The position numbers and the translations under genes are program-made. Below are positions 25,743-38,815 of a stretch of 62,000 nucleotides of DNA, in pieces. This DNA is from Glandiceps talaboti (lineage: Eukaryota > Hemichordata > Enteropneusta > Spengelidae): positions 4,510,322 through 4,572,321 of the forward strand of contig NC_135570.1 in assembly GCF_964340395.1 (NCBI RefSeq). The letters are read 5' to 3'. The notes beneath the pieces were generated by a model. The model did no database searches and had not been told where the DNA came from. It saw only the letters and a list, made by a program, of their open reading frames with translations. How positions within the stretch are numbered: position 1 is the first letter of the stretch; every line of letters begins with the position of its first letter.

Positions 25743-28700
25743 CTAATGCACACAACGTTCGACGTGCAACTCCAGCTGGTCTTCTTCCAGGAACTCGCGT
25801 TCACATCTGTAAAACAAAACAACAATCCTTGTCGATGTTTGTATAATAGGAATAAAACTAAATATCAGTGCTCAAATTGATCTGTCTGTATTCAGGTATA
25901 ATGATAAAATAAACAGAAGAACCTCTATGGCAATATTCACGCAAAATACAGTAACATTTGTCTGTAGTTGTTAAATTTCACACAACTTTATTTCAAATTA
26001 TTTCAAGCGATAATTCACAATATACTATATGCTGAAAACAGTCTTATGAAAAATCTATAATGCACAAATATAGACAGGTAGACTGACCTGGGACATTTTA
26101 GGTTTCTCCCAACATCAACCTCAATCTGACCTTCGTCATCAATGTCATCGACACCATCTATTTCCAAATCATTTCTTGCTAAGTTTTGCCCAGGATGTGG
26201 GTAGCCATCGGGACGATGGTCTCTGTAACCAGGCTGACCACGATGTAGTAATGTTCCCTTTGAAAATAAAATAAATATATAAATAAGCAAACAAATGAAG
26301 ATGCTCACAAATAAACCAATATTATTGATTTTGAGGAACCGTTTTGTGCTATCTGATCTTCTGCTGGGTAGTTCTGGCAAAAGGCCAGGATGCCAACTGA
26401 TGAAAATGTACCATGTTTTATTTCCTGGAGATAACTTAACAACATAAATACTAATAACGGATACGGTATTGGCATTCATTCAAAAAACTGAGCACAAGAA
26501 ACTGTCATCCCGAAAAGCGCGAAGTATTTAAATTACGTACAATATAAGTTAATGGTTTCTTTTATAACCATTGGTACATGACTGACATATGAGCTTATGT
26601 GGGAAATAACATTTGAATATCAAACAATGACATACTTGTCGTAACGTTTGGTTAAACCTCATCTGCTGTAGATCTTGGGCTGAATACGCTGGCGGTTGGT
26701 TGGTTTGTTGTTCCCTTCGATATTGACCATATCTATAGTACGGATCTCTTTCGTAATTATACTCAGCTTGTCTTCGGACATACCTCTCTTTCTCCGCTGG
26801 TGGTGGTGGGGGTGGTGGCGGAATATTATACTGTAAACAACATAAAATGTGTCGTCAAAATAAAGTGGTGCGAAAGAAAACGCAAACGACAAACTTAGGT
26901 TTGTAGTTTGTGGAGGTGGAATGGTATAAAATGTGTCGTCAAAATAAAGTGGCATGAAAGAAAATACATACGACAAACTCAGGTTTGTAGTTTGTGGAGG
27001 TCGAATGTTATATTGTAACATAAAATGTGTCGTCAAAATAAAGTGGCGCGAAAGAAAATGCAGACGAGAAACTCAGATTTGTAGTAACAAATTTAATCTG
27101 GTTTGCCATAGTCATGGTCATTTTCCCTTACTCACAAGTCATTACACTAAGTACTCAAATACATTCTCCTCATTTTATACGAAGGAAATATAATAATACA
27201 GAATGCATAATAATTTGGGCTCTCCTTATTCTAAACACAGCCTATCAGGGTTTTTTTCACACAAAGGTAAGAGTAAACCTTGGACTTTCATATTTTAATA
27301 TTTTCAACTGATAGGCTTGTTCATTCTTTGTTAGTTAGGGGTACAGGGGAAGCTGTGGCTCCGATTCAAAACATTTCAAATACGACAATTTTTCGATTAT
27401 CACCTCCAGAAACATCCGGGTATCTTACTTAAGCAGTGTTTTAAATTAGAGAAATGTTCGTATTGCATAATTTCCGAAATCTGTAAAAACTCACTTCCTT
27501 GTGAAAACTGGCAAGGCTTCTTCCTTGTACAATTTAAGAACATACAACTTTTCCTTTAATATGTAAGAGTTAGAACATCTATACAGCAAAAGGCGGAAGC
27601 AATGGTTCCGCATCGGCACTACATGTTACTCAAGGTCATTTCCCTGTCATAAATAATCGATCAGTTCTTCCTGGTCTAGATCAATTTCCTACCTGGTAAT
27701 CGTCGTCTCTGACACGAGACCTCAACATTCTCTGTAACCTCTCTTTTTCTTCTTGTTCTCGACGGAAGTCTTCCTCATACCACCGGGCCTAAGGTTACAA
27801 AGCAACCAAAATAGTTCCGTCAATCACGTGACAATAACAATAACTCTTGACATCACAATTCGTGCTTTCAATATACGGAAACAGAAAGCGTTGCTGGGAT
27901 CATACATCACTTGGTTGCTAACACTTTGGAATATCAAAGCACGACATTGTCGAAATTGTCTGTGTTCTTTGGGTAGTTGTAGCTGTGTGCTAATAATAAC
28001 CTTAGTATTGGATATGACGTACACCACATTCACCTAATGCAAGTATCATATTTATCGACATAATACATTTGTAACAAATATAAACCTATTTATTGAATCA
28101 ATATTATTACTCATTACAGTTATAGAAATGTGTTAATTTTAAATATTACGAAAGAACTTGAATGTGACACCCGATTGCAACGTCCAGCGAACGATTTATC
28201 CGTCTTCTATTGCGTTTTATTTCGTAGAACTTGAAAGTGGGATGTAAAACAGTTGGCTACCATTTTCGCACGGCAGAGCATATTTGAAGACATGATAACA
28301 ATTCATTTATGTGATATTTCCCATTAAAGATACACAGTGGAAAACAATACTCTTTACAGGATTCTACGAAAAGTCGTTTGTGATTCCTCCCCTCCCCCCC
28401 CCCCCCGGACGTTGATCAAGAGGCAGAGGAACATTAAACGCTAACACAGAGAGAAATACAAGTATGGCGTCAGAACATGGCAGTATGAATTCCAAGTGTC
28501 CTTATATAGCACGTGACCTTTACAGGTATGTTTCTTTTCTCTCTGCGTTGCCGTAAATATGACAGGACACTCGCAACGATGATCTAAAAACTATCTTATA
28601 ATACCTGTTGTGAATATGTATCTCTTTCTTCTTGAGCATTTTCTTTTTGCGTTTTCAGTTCGTCCATTTCCGAGGCCAATCTCTCTCGATCACGTCTCTC

Positions 28701-31700
28701 CGATTCGAAGTCTTCTTTGTAGGTGAGAACTTGTGCCTCAAGGGCTTCGATGTGACTTCTCATATCGTTAGCATTCATTGGATTTCCTTCGGATTGTCTG
28801 GTTCTTGGTTGTGGAGGAATTTCAACCAGTGCCTGTATTTAGTTAAATATAAAGTAACACCTTGGTTAGACATCTTGTGAACAATATTTCTTAGAACTTT
28901 CATTCTTTTTAATAACACCTTCGTTTTCTGACACAACATAATCATTCGTAACTGCATAGAGTCGGAGCCATTTCACCGAAATAAAATTCAGTTTGTCAAC
29001 TCCTGTAAGTAAAATAGCTTTTACACGTTACCTGGTTCAATCGTTTGATTTCTTTTTCCATTCCAGTTTTCAACTTCAAAAGCTGTGTTACTTGTCTTTC
29101 CAAAACACCAACTCTTTGAAGCAGCGTCTCAGCTCGTTGTTTCTCTAATTGGAGATCGTGCATAGCGCTTTCTCTGGCACTCTCTTCGACTTCGACCCTC
29201 TTCCTAGCATCAATCAGCATACGATCAACATCTTTTTGTCTCTTGTCATCGAAAGATAGACTCTGTCCTGATCGCAATCTGGTGATTTCGATGTCTTTCT
29301 CTTGGTTTTGTCTTTGTAGGTCCCGTATGTGTGTTTCAAGGTTTGTTTTCATACCTTGATAGTGTGTGTCCCATTGTTGGTTGACGTGGATAATCTATAT
29401 GAATAAAACAATTTTGTGAAAATTTAGTAACCCATACATCACGGTTATGTAACGTCGCAGTCATTCTTTACGTATGAACAACCATAGCCTTGAGTTTTGG
29501 CAGTAAGGCTTACTTTTAATTTTTTTAAATTTTATTTTCTGTTATTTACTATCCGACAGGAATAGCCAAGAACAGGATGAAGGTTCAGTGTTATTGCAGG
29601 AGGAAACCGGAGTACCCGGGAAAAACCTGCGTTGTTCACTAGAATCAAACTGAACGACACTGTTCTTACTTTAATACAGTGTGGTAAATTTAATCGTACC
29701 CAGAATGGGTTCGAAACCCGACCGCATGTGGTAAGGGGCAAGTGGTTTAACAACTCGGCCACCGACAACATTACACAAGAAAACGAAAACATTGGGAATG
29801 ATGAAGAAATAAAAATAACTGAAAATATACAAAACATTAATATATTAAAGTGTCAAATATCAATAATTATCGTCAACACATATTTCCCAGCTTGAATTTA
29901 AAATAACTTTTTACCAACCTCCTTATTTTGTTTTTCGAGTTCTGTGATTCGCTTCTTGAGTTTGTCAAAGTCAATGTCAGAACTCTTGGGCGGTGCGGTT
30001 AGCATGACGTCCTCCGCCTGAATCAATATAAGAACAGGATAACACAATGATATCATGAACTTTACGAAATGAAAATAACCAGAAACCAAGACTCACTTCC
30101 CGCCCCTTCCTTCGCATATAGGGGAGATAATAGGAATTCAACATCCGATAAGGAACTTCATCCATGTACGGTGAAGTCTGAACAAATACGAACGACTTGC
30201 GGGATATTTCCCTTTCGTTTCGAGAGAAACCTCTTTTTTTTTAGTACGAACATAACGAAAGAGGTAATTTTTTTTCCGAGAATGGAGTGGAAATGATGTT
30301 CATTACATGTAGTTTAAACTGACCTTTGAATGTTTAGTTTCTGGAGACGATGACGACGTTTTCATTGCTTGTTCCACTTGTGCTTTATCGACGATTTCGT
30401 ACTCTTGTTTTTCTTTATCCTCATAAAGTCTACGTAAGCTTTTTTTGAGTGCATCTATCTCTTCCCTAAATAGGAAAAAAAGTCAAACTGATAAATAAAG
30501 TAAAATTAACCAGAATTGCGATATCGCGAATGAACCTTCCTATTTCACCAATCGTTTTATAGGTATTCTGATATTGAAGGAGTAAATAAATTATCTATGC
30601 GTATTAAATAAATCCCATGGTACGTACATTTGACGGCTCAACAACTCGTCGTACTCTTCTTTAACTCGTCTAATTTGTGTTTTCATTTCTGCATTTTCGG
30701 ACATCAAAGTTTTGCTCAAAACCTATAAAAAGAACACAATGTACACTAGTTAACGACAGTCGCGTTGCCTAGATTTCTGACACAGAGGGCGCCCTACTTC
30801 CAAATGCGTAAATATAATTTCGTGTCACCTGTACTTTTTTTAGAAATTTGAAAGAAAGAAAGGAACAAAAAGATGCTTTATAAATCATACATTAAATAAT
30901 TCAACCAGGAATATTCAGGTGACTATCACTGCTGAGTGTTCATTTTGCCCAAATTTGATTTACAACCCACAAAAATCAAAACTTCCAACTTTTTTCAAAG
31001 AGGTGTTCATTGTCGTATATTCTTTGCACGATCGAATAGGAATTGACGTCATACTTGAAGGCGAGTCTTGTGACTTTTTATATGCGCAATGTACTGCAAA
31101 GTGGACAAAAGGCATCACCTGACTTTTACATCCGAACTTCACTATCCGTTTTGACTGAAAACCCACTCAAATTCATTAAAAAAATAGTATATACCGTTTT
31201 TGCATTGTTCTCTCTGTCGATTTTCACTAGCTGGGTAATTGTTTTAGTAAGGTGAGTTGTTAAAGCAGAAATTTCATCACGACCGGCCAACTCTGTTACA
31301 GCTGCTTCCAGATTTCTAACTGCAAGTGATGGAAATGATTCGTATCTGTCCATGTCACGTGGTTCGGTTGCTGTCGCCCCAGCGGGAACTTCTACCATTT
31401 CTGCAGACGACGCATTGGATGAAGTTACTGCTCTTCTGCTTTGGAGACGATTTTCTGAAAGTATCTCACTTCGGAATTCTTCGGAATGTACACTCTGAAT
31501 GAGAAATAACCAGAAATGTAACCGAAATTGTTCGAACAGTATAACCAAACCGTAAAAGGGTAAATTCTGTCGCACAGGGTCGGTGCTGCAACAAGGAGTG
31601 ACCTGAAAGAAATTTCAGAACTTGTGGAGTATAAAGCGCATTCTCTGAGATGACACTTTTGCCAAAAAGAAACATACCTGTAATGGTGCTATATCAGGAG

Positions 31701-33522
31701 ATTGTGAGTTCACACTGCCATGTTCTGACGCCATACTTGTATTTCTCTCTGTGTTAGAGTTATGTGCTTCTGTCTCTTGATCAACGTCCGAGGGGGAGGA
31801 ATCACAAACGACTTGACTAGTCAGATATGAGCCAGAATTCAGCAAGGCTCCTTTCGTAGAATTCTGTGAGGAGTACTGTTTTCCACTGTGCGTCTGTAAT
31901 GGAAAATATCAGATAAATAACTTATCACTAAACGTCCTTTGTAATCAATTATATGTAATTACTCATTGGATCATAACAGATCCAGTTTCCTGGCTGTCGA
32001 AGAATTTCTGAGAAAGATGAAGGCACCATGTTCACATGCCTCTTTATTACTCAGGGCACTACAGTTTATAATGGTAAACGTCTCCCCTCCCGTTCTGGGT
32101 AACTGGATTTCAATGTCATTATGATTTGCCTTGAACTCGTATTTTTAAGTGAAGGTTTCAAAGATATTTTGAGGACTTCATACCAAGAGTGTACCATTTT
32201 TCTCAAGACATCTATAGGTAATATTTTGCAAGGAAAACGATTGTGTACTTTTAAAATCAGTACCAGTGTTAGCAAAGAGACTTGTCTTGGTGTCACTATC
32301 TCAAGAAGCTCTCCACACCATTGAGATAGTAACACCCATCGTCGTAAACCACGGCCTCTTTTACGGCACTACGGCCTCTTTTACGGCACCGTCCAAGACA
32401 TTTCGCAATGTCACGGTAGAAATATCACCTTTGGTTTGGGAGAATGGTAACACTATAAGACAAGTCCTTTCTACCTCCGTGGCTCTACCCGAATGTGGCC
32501 GTGCAGTACCCAGCTCTGTAATGGCACAGCTGTAGGTGGTCGGAAACACATCCAGTGTGAGTAACCCTGACATGCCATTGCTAGACACTGACCAGAAAGA
32601 ATGTCTCACCCCTTGACTGTCATGCTCCGTGTGTCCGTTCAGCCTTAAAGTTGATGTTGGTTTAAGCTGGTCACATCTTTGGGAGCTGAGACCCCTTTCT
32701 CCTGAACCGTTTCTGGCACTAGCTTTTTGGGATGCATATAACACTTCGATTTCTTCTTTGAGTCGCTTTACTTGGAGTTCTGATTGGTCCAACATACCAG
32801 CTATTAAAAGAATGAAGACTTCGGTTGATATACCATCTAAATAAGCTTACAACGATTGTCTTTGGTACATTATACAAACACCGCAACATTAAGTTCATGG
32901 GATAGGACACACCCTCGTTCCTAAACATATTATCAGTTATTTCAATTCTGTATTCCTACTTCCTCTAATTGAGTAGAGTTGTAACGGGAAATACTATGTT
33001 GTAATAGAGACGCACAGGCCTACTGTATACAGTATAGTAGTAGTAGCAGCCATAACGCCGATTTGGCTGGTTGAATAAATATCGATACTCCCCCTGTAAC
33101 ACTCGTGACGGTCAACGATATATAATTCATGTCAAATCAGTGATAACATTTAAAAGCGTTTTCCTGAAAAGCATTAAATTGTAGACGAAGAAGTCTGAAG
33201 CGACAAAAGACGGTACAGCATGTTTTTTTACTGAATTATGTATCCTCCCGAACCATGTTATAAACTTTGTGACACCTTGTCGTTTCCAGACGGAGTAGTT
33301 TTATTAGTACACACAGAACACTCAATTTGTTAATTTACCTAACGTCTGAAAGCCATTCACCCGATGTCTCAAATTAGCGTTTTCACGTTCCAGCTTTTCA
33401 TTTTGTCTTTCCAGTTGTGCGAAGTTAGTCTGTGAGTGCTGAGATAAGTCGTCAAGTCGACCGTGACCTTGGTATTCTGGTATACGATGTCCAAAAGACG
33501 GTACGTGTTCACAGCTATCCAT
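25743..33522 (-). CDS. TNIP1: ABIN/TNIP-family ubiquitin-binding coiled-coil protein (14 coding exons)
   Basis: Predicted cytoplasmic NF-kappa-B regulator that binds linear/K63 ubiquitin. Coding exons (minus strand): 33522-33339, 32800-32475, 31893-31678, 31494-31195, 30722-30628, 30465-30324, 30177-30097, 30017-29919, 29394-29032, 28832-28605, 27788-27693, 26830-26636, 26257-26088 and 25806-25743; phases agree and the product is about 852 aa. The donor at 32475 (GAG/gtagaa) is the least certain junction. An in-frame TAA sits just before the ATG. N-terminal coiled coil at about 35-80. Exon 9 (about 482-602) has the ABIN-type segment VNQQWDTHYQGMK and ends KEIKRLNQ. The UBAN core YKEDFESERRDRERL is at about 640-654. 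Exon 11 encodes a second UBAN-like stretch (YEEDFRREQEEKERL). Exon 12 has a proline run and Tyr/Gln-rich sequence. The C-terminus is a CCHC zinc finger (C830, C833, H846, C850) with NEMO spacing. Orthology is to the TNIP group; the one-to-one name is uncertain. Confidence 0.9.
26841..27090. repeat. Three-unit tandem repeat next to the TNIP exon 12 acceptor
   Basis: Units of about 85-95 bp each contain TAAAATGTGTCGTCAAAATAAAGTGG. Between units lies sequence resembling the start of exon 12 (minus strand, ATTCCACCTCC compared with ATTCCGCCACC), but without a usable AG. The repeat therefore seems to have copied the intron/exon border. Confidence 0.7.
28290..28536 (+). pseudogene. Inverted pseudo-exon: copy of TNIP exon 3 in the opposite orientation
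   Basis: The + strand here closely matches the sense (minus) strand of TNIP exon 3 (31893-31678) plus about 35 nt of upstream intron and about 10 nt after the donor. Shared blocks include GTCGTTTGTGATTCCTCCCC, GACGTTGATCAAGAG and AACACAGAGAGAAATACAAG, plus TATGGCGTCAGAACATGGCA and ACAGGTATGTTTCTTTT. The copy is 196 nt (28330-28525) against 216 in the exon: it lacks about 36 nt of the middle, has an expanded C-run at 28386-28406, and its acceptor has become AAAG. It lies in the intron between exons 10 and 11 and cannot be spliced into the TNIP mRNA because it is antisense. Confidence 0.85.
29582..29770 (-). mobile_element. tRNA-derived SINE, copy B, in a TNIP intron
   Basis: Same family as 3557-3842: the tRNA-like head (GGTGGCCGAG near 29762, box B GGTTTCGAACCC near 29715) and the middle domain are present on the minus strand; the TTTA tail is missing or decayed. 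Confidence 0.75.
32268..32410. repeat. Dispersed repeat relic in TNIP intron 2
   Basis: Contains AGAGACTTGTCTTGGTGT and TATCTCAAGAAGCTCT (related to the right edge of the window, 61905-62000), then the CGTCGTAAA word and two TTTTACGGCAC units (related to 9205-9275 and 10610-10625). Confidence 0.5.
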
Positions 33523-36500
33523 AACAGGTTATAAAGCATCCACTCGCAAAAGTCTAAATTTAAACGAAATATGGAATCACATGCGAATCAGTCATCAAAT
33601 ACACCTCTCATCCCCACTACTCATGCGGAGTCTTTGAGTCACTTTAGTCACAACACTTGAACGAGTTAGTTAATGAAGTGTGAGTAAGATATCTTCAGGA
33701 TTCACAAAAGTAGTGTTTACAGTTAAAAAGAGTAAGATCCAATTCCAATGACAAAATATGTAGCCGTGCGATAAACAGTAGGAATATTATTGGGATGTTG
33801 TTATTAGTGTGTGTTTTTATACAGTAAAGCAATGTGACCTTCACTGTAGCCTACGTCATTGCACTACGTCACACTTTATAATAATAGAAATGTATTCCGT
33901 AGGTACGTGCCGTGCGTCAGTCATCCTCACTTTATACAACTTACTAACTTACGGTCGTCGACCGGACGGACAAAAGGTTCGCACACTAGGTGAAAGTATC
34001 AATTTAGTGTCCAACCTACGTATAGTAAAAGATAATATTTCTTTGAATTCGTACTGTGAACTATGACCGAACAGTCTCGAACACAGGTAGCCTGTCTCAT
34101 GGCAGTTTGTCAGTTCTCACATGTATTAATAGGCAAATATTGAAATATTTTCCGCCTTCAGTTTTCTATTTTTTCTTAAAATGGCGAAATTTCCGTGTGA
34201 AGTTCATCTTTAAAAGAACAATCTAAAGAGCATTTCACAAGAAGAATTCGGTCAAGACTTCATTTGAATACTTCGTTATTTATTATCCAGAAAATATTAC
34301 TTTGAAAGTTGACCCCTTTTAGGCGTCTACAATCAAATGTGTCCTCTCTTCCCCGGACCCCCGCCCGGACCCTTCCATATTCCGGTGCAGTTGCCGGACC
34401 CTAATCCCGGAGCAATATATGAATGAATTCCGTGAAACTATGGGTCTGTCAGAGATGCATACTGAATGAGTGAGTGGAAACACAGGGTATTCCCACAAGT
34501 CAACATTTTGGCGAAATAAAAACTTGACAAACATAATAAAAACAACTGTACCTTCTGTATACTTATTAATATTAGTGAGTCTTGCCTGATATTCCATACC
34601 CAAAAAGATGCGAGCATACTATTACTAGAGTCCCGCAAAATTTTGGCAAGATGCGTAACGTTCTCTGTGCTAAATATCAGTGAGGTCTACATGCAGTGAA
34701 AAGGGTTTTGGCATTCATACGTTTTCTTTTATAAATTATATTACAAAACCAAAATAATATTAATTATAATCGTAAGCGGCTAAGCCAACTAACACTTGAC
34801 TCGTCATGTTTTATTAATATTGTCAACAAAGCAGTGTCCGATGATTGGGTACTTCTAGGCAACAATGAGTGCCTTGCACCATTCCTATGTTTGGACATGA
34901 TTTAGACAACCGTCGAAACAGGATACTGCGTGGACGGGAAAAACCCGGTGAAAAATTGGGTTTTCCACAATCCGCCTTGAATCAACTTCCAATATTAGAT
35001 GGACGAGTTTGATAAACGATGTCTGGAATTCAACTACTTCAGTTAACGTTGTGTGATCATTCTGCGCTTTCCGTCTGATTTCAATGCCATGAAACTAGTG
35101 TTGGTTTGTTTTCTCTTATGGAATCAGTAGTCGTTAGAAATATTTCGAACGTTGTGAGAAATGGACGAACATTTTTAAAAAAAGTAACCAGTACTAAACA
35201 GTAACGGTGACACGGCGTGCAAGGATCGGAGAGTGATGTTTGATTTTCAGCCACCGTACTTTAAGGTGTCAATTCAAGTGAATGTGGCATTGCACTGTGG
35301 TGGGTAAAATAAGTAAAACTCGTCTCACGAAAGACTAAAAACTTACCAGAAACGATCATTTGAGGCAGAGCCTCATGACGCAGCCATTGTGGAAATCAGA
35401 AATGCACATGCGTGCATATATAATTAGTTCTAAAAATAGCAAAACAAGGTGGGGAAATTCCCTCAGCTTTGCTTCCAATGGCGTAGTCTCCCTCGTTCTG
35501 AGAAACAATTATGCACTTTACAAAATGTAACCAACAATTGCTAAAATTGTGAATTACATTAAAAAAATTGCTGTATGCTGTTATTAAATGAATTTGTGCA
35601 GCGTAGATACGTAAGAACACAAAGACATTTGGAGGAACGAAAGATAGCAAAATTTGTTTGTCATTGTGTAATGGGGCATACCCGGTGAAGTCATCACCAT
35701 TTATGGGTAACACCATTGTTCTGTTGTTGACAACAATACAGCATGTGTATGTCCCTATCAAAAACTGGGCAAATCCACATTTGCGTCACTTGCTATTTAC
35801 AGTTTTCAAGGATTTTATCCATAAACGTTCAAAAGTAGTATTCAAAATGTGTGTTTGTATTTACACTTACGTCCTAGAATAAAGTTGACGACACCAGTCT
35901 CTAGATAGCACTATTTATGTGATCGGTTTGCACCGGACGATTACATCACGGTAGCATCAGACGATATAGAAACGTTCTCACGTGACAATCTATAAAATCT
36001 GATGTGGTGAAAGCGACTAGATGTCTTTATTCACCTTTATTGCCATCGTTTTGTGTCGTTTGTACGTAATTTAAATTCAACATTAAAATTGAAAGGTTTC
36101 ATGAGTTTTTATATGACCCTCCAAATGTCTATGCAGTGCGGTCGCTTTGTAATTCACGAATTCAAACATAATCTTGATGAAAACGTGGAAAACTGACCTT
36201 TCTCATCGTAGGTTGAAGCCGAACTCACCTCCAGTCGAACCTCCGCGTGTACAGTTTTGATGAGATTGCTATCACAGACACTTGTAAAGCTGACTTCAAG
36301 ATGCGATTAGCACAATGGTTGTTTTGTTTATATCACGTCTATTGTTCTTATTCTGACTCTGACGTGAGTATGTAGGAATGATAATAGACCGGACTGTGAT
36401 CGATCGGCAGCATACCTACCTAGTATAACCCCTATAAATCACACATTTGTAGATTACATTCTTAAAGTTTACATGATCTCGCTTGATCTGACTACCACGT

Positions 36501-36578
36501 ATATGTCACATATCTTAGAAACATGTCATTTGTGAAAATACGGAGGACGTACTGCCTTATGTTGTAAAGGTGACCAAC

Positions 36579-36625
36579 ATAGACCATAGACAGTGGAGGG
36601 GTCTCCTCTCCACTGTCTATGCATA
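36579..36625. repeat. Short palindrome (CATAGACAGTGGA family)
   Basis: Arms CATAGACAGTGGAG and CTCCACTGTCTATG are exact reverse complements with a short GGGTCTCCT-type centre; same arm as at 24771-24816. Confidence 0.7.
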
Positions 36626-37749
36626 GACATACGACAGTGTTAGTTGTCTGAGATACAACATTGCTAGACAACCCAGCAACGACCACATCAAAGGTTCTTA
36701 CGAAGAGAACAGACAACACGTATTTTACGACGCACAACTAAAATATTTACAAACTATGCTAAGTTGAAAGTTTTCACGAGTTTTTATACGAAATCACAAG
36801 AGACTATAAAATGTCATCCAAATGTCTATGCAGCGTGGTGGCCTTGTAAAAGAGTAAGAACCACGGTGTCTTGAAAAACTGTGACCCACATGTGGAATAC
36901 CCAAACTCCTAGTCTGGAGGCTATATACCCATGACTTTGATTCCATCGTGGAAGGAGAATCAACGCCAAAGATCATAGCTTCCAGACTACAACACTCCTA
37001 GCGATTCTGACGACTGACGATTCAGGCGACTGAGCTTGGTATCCATGCATGCTCTCGCCGGGAAAGATGACGTCTTGAAAGTAACCGACATGGTATCGGG
37101 CTACCAGACTCCATACTTTCATTCTATAAACGTGCCTGTAAAGTCACTGAAATATTGAGATATATCAAAGCAAAAGTAATAACTTTAAAATAAGCCTTGC
37201 AAGCAAGGGCGGATGTACATCATAGTACATCATATCTCAGCGGCGGAACTTTTCGAAGAACTTGTCACAAGTCTTCAAATCCGAGCTACTGTATATCATT
37301 CATTTTAGAGTTGAAATTTCATTTTTTTCGAATTATGAGTAATTTTAAGTTAGGATTAACGTAAAATCTACGTAGTTTTAAGTGAACCGTGCTGAGCTGC
37401 CAGTTTCTTTGCACGCTCCTTTCCAGTGGTCGTAAACTGTCTCTTAACTTCTTTGATTGTTAGTAATACCCTCAACCTCTAGGATCCAAAATGTTCATAA
37501 GTGCAAAGATACAAATATAATACACGTGTGTGCATAAAAGGGAATTCAAATATTCTATACTAAAGATATTGTTTTGTCGACTAGATGTTCTAGTTTGGAA
37601 TAGAAATTACAGCGTGTTCCAGGTTACTGTTCACCCTATTTGACACAACTTGAATGACGCAGAATATGTAGATCGCAATTTGTTGCTACATATAGTCTGA
37701 ATGAAATAGTACTGCAACTAGGTGCAGACACTGACGCGTGCGCCTATGT

Positions 37750-37915
37750 TTTGATGTCTACATGATGGTACATACGTTAGTTCATTTAGACAAAATATGC
37801 CAAGAACATGTCTTCATTCAATCTTGTTAGTGTAGCATGTGTAGTTTCTCTATTGGTTTCTGGGTGGTTGCTAGTATCAAACAACGAGAGTGAACAGTAA
37901 TGTGCAACGGGTTGT
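37750..37915. repeat. Dispersed repeat, copy 2 (pair with 24055-24245)
   Basis: Diverged copy sharing several blocks in the same order with 24055-24245. Confidence 0.5.
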
Positions 37916-38741
37916 AGAACTAGTGTTGGTATACTGGTACACATTGCCGATGTTGATACGCTACACGAATGTTTGACGTCAGCTCTTTCTTTGACAAAGT
38001 CACGGTACCACTACGTGTGCTACTACAGCCAGTAGAAATCCCCGCTTCGCTATAAAAGGTTTGCAATTTGGACAAGTATGGCGCCACTTTTGAAGAAGAA
38101 TAGAAGCTGTCATATCGTGCGTATTCGTACATAGCTAAGAATAGGATTGAATATGTTGGATTATGTGGGTTGTGACAGTCGATTTGTCATCGCCCCTCTT
38201 GAAACAAAGAGGCTAGACGAACAAACATTGTTTAAATAGCACACCTGTATGAGTAACCCAAAATGGCGCCATCCACACCCACCTTCTTCAGTTCTAGAAA
38301 TATAGTGATTGTTAGAAACATCGATCATCAAAATACAAGAATACTAATTTTTTATTTTTTTGCGGGTGGTGGTGAAATCATACCAAAATGCGCACATAAA
38401 ATAGTTTATGTCGCAAGTTAAGGTAACATTTCATCATACATTGATACCTAACTAAGCTTAAATCAGACGACATCTTGCAATACAATGTTTGGTTTAAATG
38501 AGTCATTAGATAAAACAATAACGTAATGTGAACAAATTAGTAATACGTACACACGGGGTCAATATCCTCGATAAGTTAGTACTTAAAGTGGCTCAAGCCG
38601 GGTTCACAAGCTTTATTTTATACTAGGTTTTTACTCAAAATATTCCATAAAATATTACCGTGTCTGGCATAATGTTTGTGTCGATACATTTTTTCTATGG
38701 TACCCGGTATAAACTTCTCATTAGCTTTTTTAGCACAGTTG

Positions 38742-38815
<74 letters not shown>
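38742..38815. repeat. (AAT)n microsatellite
   Basis: About 22 perfect AAT/TAA units followed by interrupted ones. Confidence 0.95.

Noticed and set aside
25674-25880. Plus-strand 68-codon open frame over the hairpin
   Set aside because: It is antisense to the last TNIP exon and 3' UTR, and is explained by the palindrome.
26659-27036. 125-codon minus-strand open frame with repeated Pro-Pro-Gln-Thr segments
   Set aside because: It reads through the tandem intron repeat; the real exon 12 frame is different and begins at 26830.
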